A DNA stretch of 64,000 nucleotides from Bifidobacterium canis (GTDB lineage: Bacteria; Actinomycetota; Actinomycetes; Actinomycetales; Bifidobacteriaceae): assembly GCF_009727065.1 (NCBI RefSeq), contig NZ_WNLP01000007.1, positions 62,001 to 126,000 of the forward strand, written 5' to 3'. Positions 59,835-64,000 of this stretch are shown piece after piece. The notes under the pieces are model-generated. The model saw only the letters and a program-made list of their open reading frames with translations. It was not told the origin of the DNA and did no database searches. Numbering within the stretch: the first letter of the stretch is position 1; each line of letters begins with the position of its first letter. The position numbers and the translations under genes are program-made.

Positions 59835-61261
59835 ATGACACTCAATCCGTTCATCGCAGTGGTCTGCGTGGTTGTGGCAACCATTCTCACCATCGCACTC
59901 GTTCGCTTCTTCTTTGGTGAAGACACCAAAACTCAGGGCGAGCAACTCTTTCACCAATCCGCGCATAAAGACGGCGAGCCCACATCTGCCGGCGACACGT
60001 TACGCACACGTCGCACCGATACCGCCGAAGACATTCAGATTCTGCATAAGCAAATGCTGGTCGGCGCCATACTCACGCTGATCGTGGTGATTCCGATCAT
60101 CATCCATGCATTCGCGCCTCATTGCCCGCTCGGCCCGCTCATCAACCCGTGGTGGCAGGCGATCATGATCACCCCGTGATGTTCTACAGCGGCTACCCAG
60201 TGCACGTCGATGGCTGGTCATCGATACGCGACCGCCACCCAAACATCAATTCGCTTGCGTCGATAGGCACGATCGCCGCATACGCATATGGCTTGCTGAT
60301 CTGCTTTGCCGGCGATATTTTCCCCGAGCCACTGCGCACATCGTATTTCGCCGTCGTCGGCATCGTGATCACGCTCATTCTGCTGGCACGACTCGTGTCC
60401 GACATGTATTTGCCTGCAAAACCGGCTTTCCCGATGCAGATGTGGGTGGATCGCTTCAGCCGCGTGTTCGTGCCGGTCATCATTGCGATTTCGATGTGGA
60501 CGTTCGTCATCTGGCTGCTCTTCGCCAAGCAGCCGTCGCTTCCGGTTGCGCTGCTGACCAGCATCAGCGTGCTGATCATCGCCTGCCCGTGCGCGTTGGG
60601 CTGGTCGGCGCCGCTCGCCGCAGTGTTTGCAAACGAGAACGCCGGCAAGCGTGGCATCACTATCCACACGTTCGGCTCACTGCAGATTGCCCAGCATGTG
60701 ACAGATGTGCTCTACACCGAAACGGTGATGCCGTTGTGCCAGCGTGACATTCAGCAATTGCAGCGCAATGGCGTTTCAACATCCGTCATCAACACGAAAG
60801 ACATCGAGGGCAGTATCGAGGCCATCGGCGCATGTCGTCAATTGACGACCTCGCTCGGCCAGCATCCGGTGGTCGCATTCGTCGACGATGGCACCAGCGA
60901 CCAGAGCATTCGCGACGCTGCGGATATCTCATTCGTATTGCAGACCAGCAGCAGCGCGGAACCACGCGCAGACGTCGTGGTCACCGAGGAGTCCGGTACG
61001 TTCGTGAGCAATCTGCGCAACCTGTCTCATGCCATGATGCTCAACATCAAAGAGAATCTGGTGTGGGTGTTCGCGTTCAACATCATCGGCATTCCGATCG
61101 CAGCCGGCATCCTCTACCCCTTCACATCATGGCTGCTCGACCCGTCATTCGCGGCGATCGCCATGATTCTGAGTTCGTTGGCGGTTCTGCTCAATTCGCT
61201 GCGCCTGCGCCGCTACGATCCATCGCGTGATCTGAAGCCTCACGCAGCAACGAACAGTTGA
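59835..61261 (+). pseudogene. P1B-type-ATPase-like membrane protein lacking all catalytic elements, one frameshift
   Basis: The restored protein has about 475 residues, against roughly 700-800 for a heavy-metal P-type ATPase. The start at 59835 follows GGGAG. The membrane part is well kept: PVMFYSGYPVHVDGWSSIRD, NINSLASIGTIAAYAYGLLI, FVPVIIAISMWTFVIWLL, and the metal-binding CPC motif (IIACPCALGWSAP, about residue 250). The actuator domain (TGE) is missing between the two helices that normally flank it. At the place of DKTGT, 44 residues after CPC, it reads LYTETV, so the phosphorylated Asp is replaced by Thr. The nucleotide domain is absent, and GDGxND is degraded to DDGTSDQ. No metal-binding HMA domain. 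One missing base at 60172-60176 breaks the frame. As it stands it cannot pump by the usual mechanism. Confidence 0.78.
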
Positions 61262-61422
61262 TCACCAGCATCTCAATAATTGCGGAACGCAGAAATAAGA
61301 ACAGGTATTTCTACCCGTTGCTGCCGCTGCTCGTGATTCCGTTCGTGTATAGATACCGGTTGGCTGACACGAGCACCGGTACGAGCACCAGGTAATTCAA
61401 GTAATTATTTGCTTAGATAACA

Positions 61423-61460
61423 CAAGTGGGTGGCGCGAAATACTTCGCGCCACCCACTTG
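61423..61460 (-). terminator. Terminator of clpB
   Basis: 17-bp perfect stem (61423-61439 with 61444-61460), about 55 bp after the clpB stop on the minus strand. The opposite gene (pseudo-ATPase) may share it. Confidence 0.8.
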
Positions 61461-61514
61461 CATAGATGGTATGCGCAGATCAGCAGATCAACCGCGCAAC
61501 GGAACGACCAGATA

Positions 61515-64000
61515 TCAGTCGTTCTGCTTGTCACCGTCGACCTTGACCTCGGAATCCTCTGGATTCGGGTCGCCGTCCATCGGGTTGGTCTTGTGGTCAG
61601 ACAGCTCCAAGTGTTCGCCACCGGTGTGGTCGACGAGCACGGTATCGCCATCGTGCACCTTGCCTGCCAACAGCATGCGTGCCAGCTGGTCGCCAACCTC
61701 GGTCTGCACCAAGCGACGCAGCGGACGTGCACCGTATGCCGGATCGTAGCCGGTGTCCGCGAGCCATTCGCGAGCGGATTCGGTCACGTCGAGCGTGATG
61801 CGGCGATCGGTGAGGCGAGACGCCACCTGCTGAACCTGCAGGTCGACGATCTTGCCGAGTTCCTTGCGAGTCAACGGGTGGAAGATCACCATGTCGTCGA
61901 GGCGGTTGAGGAACTCAGGGCGGAACTCCGAGTGCACGGCTGCCATGACGGCCTTGCGCTTGTCTTCCTCGCTCATATCTGGGTCAACCAGGAACTGCGA
62001 ACCGAGGTTCGACGTCATGATCAGAATCGTGTTCTTGAAGTCGACGGTACGACCCTGACCATCGGTCAGACGGCCATCGTCGAGCACCTGAAGCAGGATG
62101 TCGAAGACTTCAGGGTTCGCCTTCTCCACCTCGTCGAACAGCACCACCGAATATGGGCGACGACGAACGGCTTCAGTGAGCTGGCCGCCCTCTTCGTATC
62201 CGACGTAGCCAGGAGCCGCGCCGATCAAGCGAGAGACGGAGGCCTTCTCCATGTATTCGCTCATGTCGATGCGAATCATGGCCTTCTCGTCGTCGAACAG
62301 GAATTCGGCGAGCGCCTTGGCGAGCTCGGTCTTGCCGACGCCGGTCGGACCCATGAACAGGAACGAACCGGTCGGGCGATTCGGGTCAGACAGTCCTGCA
62401 CGCGAACGACGCACTGCGTCGGAGACCGCACGCACGGCTTCAGGCTGGCCGATCACACGCTTGTTGAGGTAATCCTCCATGTTGAGCAGCTTCTCGTTTT
62501 CGCCTTGCATCAGGCGGCCAACAGGAATGCCGGTCCATTCGGAGACAATACCTGCAACGGAATCGGCGTCCACATGGTCGGGAACCATCGGCTCCTCCTC
62601 ATGGGCGACGTCGGCTTCCTTCTCGGCCTCGTGCTCGGCTGTTGCGAGCTCCTTCTGAATGGCAGGAATCTCACCGTAGAGAATGCGGCTGGCGCGAGCC
62701 AAGTCGCCTTCACGGGTGGCCTTGTCGGCTTCCACACGCTTCTCGTCGAGCTGTGCGCGCAGATCGCCAACCTTGTTGTGGCCTTCCTTTTCGGCGTTCC
62801 AACGAGCGTTCAAACCAGCGAGCTTTTCGCGGGTGTCAGCCAGTTCACTCTGCAGCTTGGCCAGACGATCCTTCGAAGCGGGATCTTCAGCCTTCTTCAG
62901 CTGCATCTCTTCCATTTCAAGACGCGTCACCTTGCGCTGCAGTTCATCGATCTCCTCAGGCTGCGAGTCGAGCTCCATACGCAGATGGGCAGCCGCCTCA
63001 TCAACCAGGTCGATGGCCTTGTCAGGCAGCTGACGTCCGGTGATGTAGCGGTTCGACAGCGTTGCCGCCGCCACCAGCGCATCATCGCCGATTGTCACCT
63101 TGTGGTGTGCCTCATAACGCTGCTTCAGGCCACGCAGAATCGCGATCGTGTCTTCCACACTCGGCTCACCGACGAACACCTGCTGGAAACGACGCTCCAG
63201 AGCCGGGTCCTTCTCGATGTTCTCACGGTATTCGTCAAGCGTCGTGGCACCGATCAGGCGAAGTTCGCCACGTGCCAGCATCGGCTTGAGCATGTTGCCG
63301 GCGTCCATCGAACCTTCGGCGGCACCTGCGCCGACGATCGTGTGGATCTCGTCGATGAACGTGATGATCTGCCCGTCGGACTTCTTGATCTCGTCGAGCA
63401 CGCTCTTCAGGCGCTCTTCGAATTCGCCACGGTACTTCGAGCCTGCCACCATCGAACCCAGATCAAGCGAGATCAGACGCTTGTTCTGCAATGTGGTCGG
63501 CACGTCGCCTGCCACGATGCGCTCTGCCAGGCCTTCTACGACGGCGGTCTTGCCGACGCCAGGCTCACCAATGAGCACCGGGTTGTTCTTCGTGCGGCGG
63601 CTCAGAATCTGAATCACACGACGAATCTCCTGATCACGGCCGATCACCGGGTCGAGCTTGCCTTCGCGGGCGCGCTCGGTCAGGTCGGTGGAATACTTCT
63701 CCAGAGCCTTGTATGAGGCTTCGGCATCAGGGCTCGTCACCTTGGCGCCACCGCGCACGTTCGGGATCGCGGCACGCACTTTGTCTGCGGTGATGCCGTT
63801 GCTCTCCAGAATCTTGGCGGCATCGTTCGGCTGCGCGTCGAGAATGCCGAGCAGCAGATGCTCGGTGGAGACGTATTCGTCTCCCATGTCTTTCATTTCC
63901 TTACCGGCGTCGGCAAGTGCGGCGGACAGCTGGCGGCTGGCCTGCGCTTGCGTGGTCGACGAGCCGGATGCGCTCGGCAACGCGACGAGTGCGTTGCGCA
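61515..64000 (-). CDS. clpB: Chaperone ClpB (C-terminal part; start lies beyond the window)
   Basis: Hexameric AAA+ disaggregase that works with DnaK. About 828 residues are present, and the N-terminus is cut by the right edge. Seen: most of the N-domain ([20 protein letters not shown]), NBD1 with [18 protein letters not shown] and the Walker [13 protein letters not shown], the middle coiled coil (about 400-520), then NBD2 with [19 protein letters not shown] and [16 protein letters not shown]. The C-terminal tail is acidic and polar ([20 protein letters not shown]). The promoter, where HspR sites would be expected, is outside the window. Confidence 0.97.
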   Translation of the reverse strand, partial: RNALVALPSASGSSTTQAQASRQLSAALADAGKEMKDMGDEYVSTEHLLLGILDAQPNDAAKILESNGITADKVRAAIPNVRGGAKVTSPDAEASYKALEKYSTDLTERAREGKLDPVIGRDQEIRRVIQILSRRTKNNPVLIGEPGVGKTAVVEGLAERIVAGDVPTTLQNKRLISLDLGSMVAGSKYRGEFEERLKSVLDEIKKSDGQIITFIDEIHTIVGAGAAEGSMDAGNMLKPMLARGELRLIGATTLDEYRENIEKDPALERRFQQVFVGEPSVEDTIAILRGLKQRYEAHHKVTIGDDALVAAATLSNRYITGRQLPDKAIDLVDEAAAHLRMELDSQPEEIDELQRKVTRLEMEEMQLKKAEDPASKDRLAKLQSELADTREKLAGLNARWNAEKEGHNKVGDLRAQLDEKRVEADKATREGDLARASRILYGEIPAIQKELATAEHEAEKEADVAHEEEPMVPDHVDADSVAGIVSEWTGIPVGRLMQGENEKLLNMEDYLNKRVIGQPEAVRAVSDAVRRSRAGLSDPNRPTGSFLFMGPTGVGKTELAKALAEFLFDDEKAMIRIDMSEYMEKASVSRLIGAAPGYVGYEEGGQLTEAVRRRPYSVVLFDEVEKANPEVFDILLQVLDDGRLTDGQGRTVDFKNTILIMTSNLGSQFLVDPDMSEEDKRKAVMAAVHSEFRPEFLNRLDDMVIFHPLTRKELGKIVDLQVQQVASRLTDRRITLDVTESAREWLADTGYDPAYGARPLRRLVQTEVGDQLARMLLAGKVHDGDTVLVDHTGGEHLELSDHKTNPMDGDPNPEDSEVKVDGDKQND

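Noticed and set aside
61262-61422. Possible remnant of a transporter C-terminus on the minus strand (LVLVPVLVSANRYLYTNG)
   Set aside because: Too short, no family match I can defend, and the forward reading is equally unconvincing.

Overview
The window is chromosomal DNA from a high-GC Gram-positive actinobacterium, most likely a Bifidobacterium or close relative (inference). Support comes from the GlnR-type orphan regulator, GlgE, the DUF2469 gene, Rho with a long polar insert, gatCAB, two sortase-C pilus loci, and several genes that seem to start without a leader (a TANNNT box 6 to 8 bases before the ATG: glgE, valS, aroQ, gatC). I see no tRNA, rRNA or CRISPR array.

Layout. (1) 1-20.3 kb, all on the minus strand, is a surface-adhesin island. 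From upstream to downstream it holds an anchored surface protein, a thioester-domain/VaFE-repeat adhesin, a backbone pilin with a class C sortase, a decayed fragment of a VaFE protein, a second pilin with sortase, a giant Cna-B/isopeptide adhesin without a cell-wall anchor, and a BspA-like protein running off the left edge. (2) 20.5-31.3 kb is mostly housekeeping: glgE, ppa, a membrane protein, glnR, nth, a family 5 solute-binding protein and valS. (3) 31.3-36.7 kb is a LacI-controlled sugar locus: lipoprotein, two permeases, a cytoplasmic GH5 enzyme and the divergent regulator. (4) 37.2-49.4 kb holds an Lrp regulator, chorismate mutase, a secreted YhgE/Pip-like protein, rho, an FAD amine-oxidase-like protein, DUF2469, a GNAT protein and gatCAB. 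(5) 49.5-56.8 kb is an AT-richer, probably acquired locus: an ABC importer between two FAD-dependent oxidoreductases, with a divergent AraC regulator. (6) 56.9-64 kb has a SpoU/TrmH methyltransferase, a phosphoribosyltransferase-like protein, rmuC, a P-type-ATPase-like protein without catalytic parts, and clpB cut by the right edge.

Quality warning. At least 18 places carry a one-base deficit relative to the obvious reading frame. Nearly all lie in short mononucleotide runs, and all have the same sign. Under-called homopolymers explain this best, so most genes marked as frameshifted here are probably intact in the organism. Their coordinates are given for the restored gene.

Most unusual items: the pseudo-P-type ATPase at 59.8-61.3 kb; a family of roughly 130-bp palindromic intergenic elements in three copies plus one related element; the two-oxidoreductase/ABC locus; a G9 tract in a pilin gene; and a giant adhesin cut off inside its last domain.
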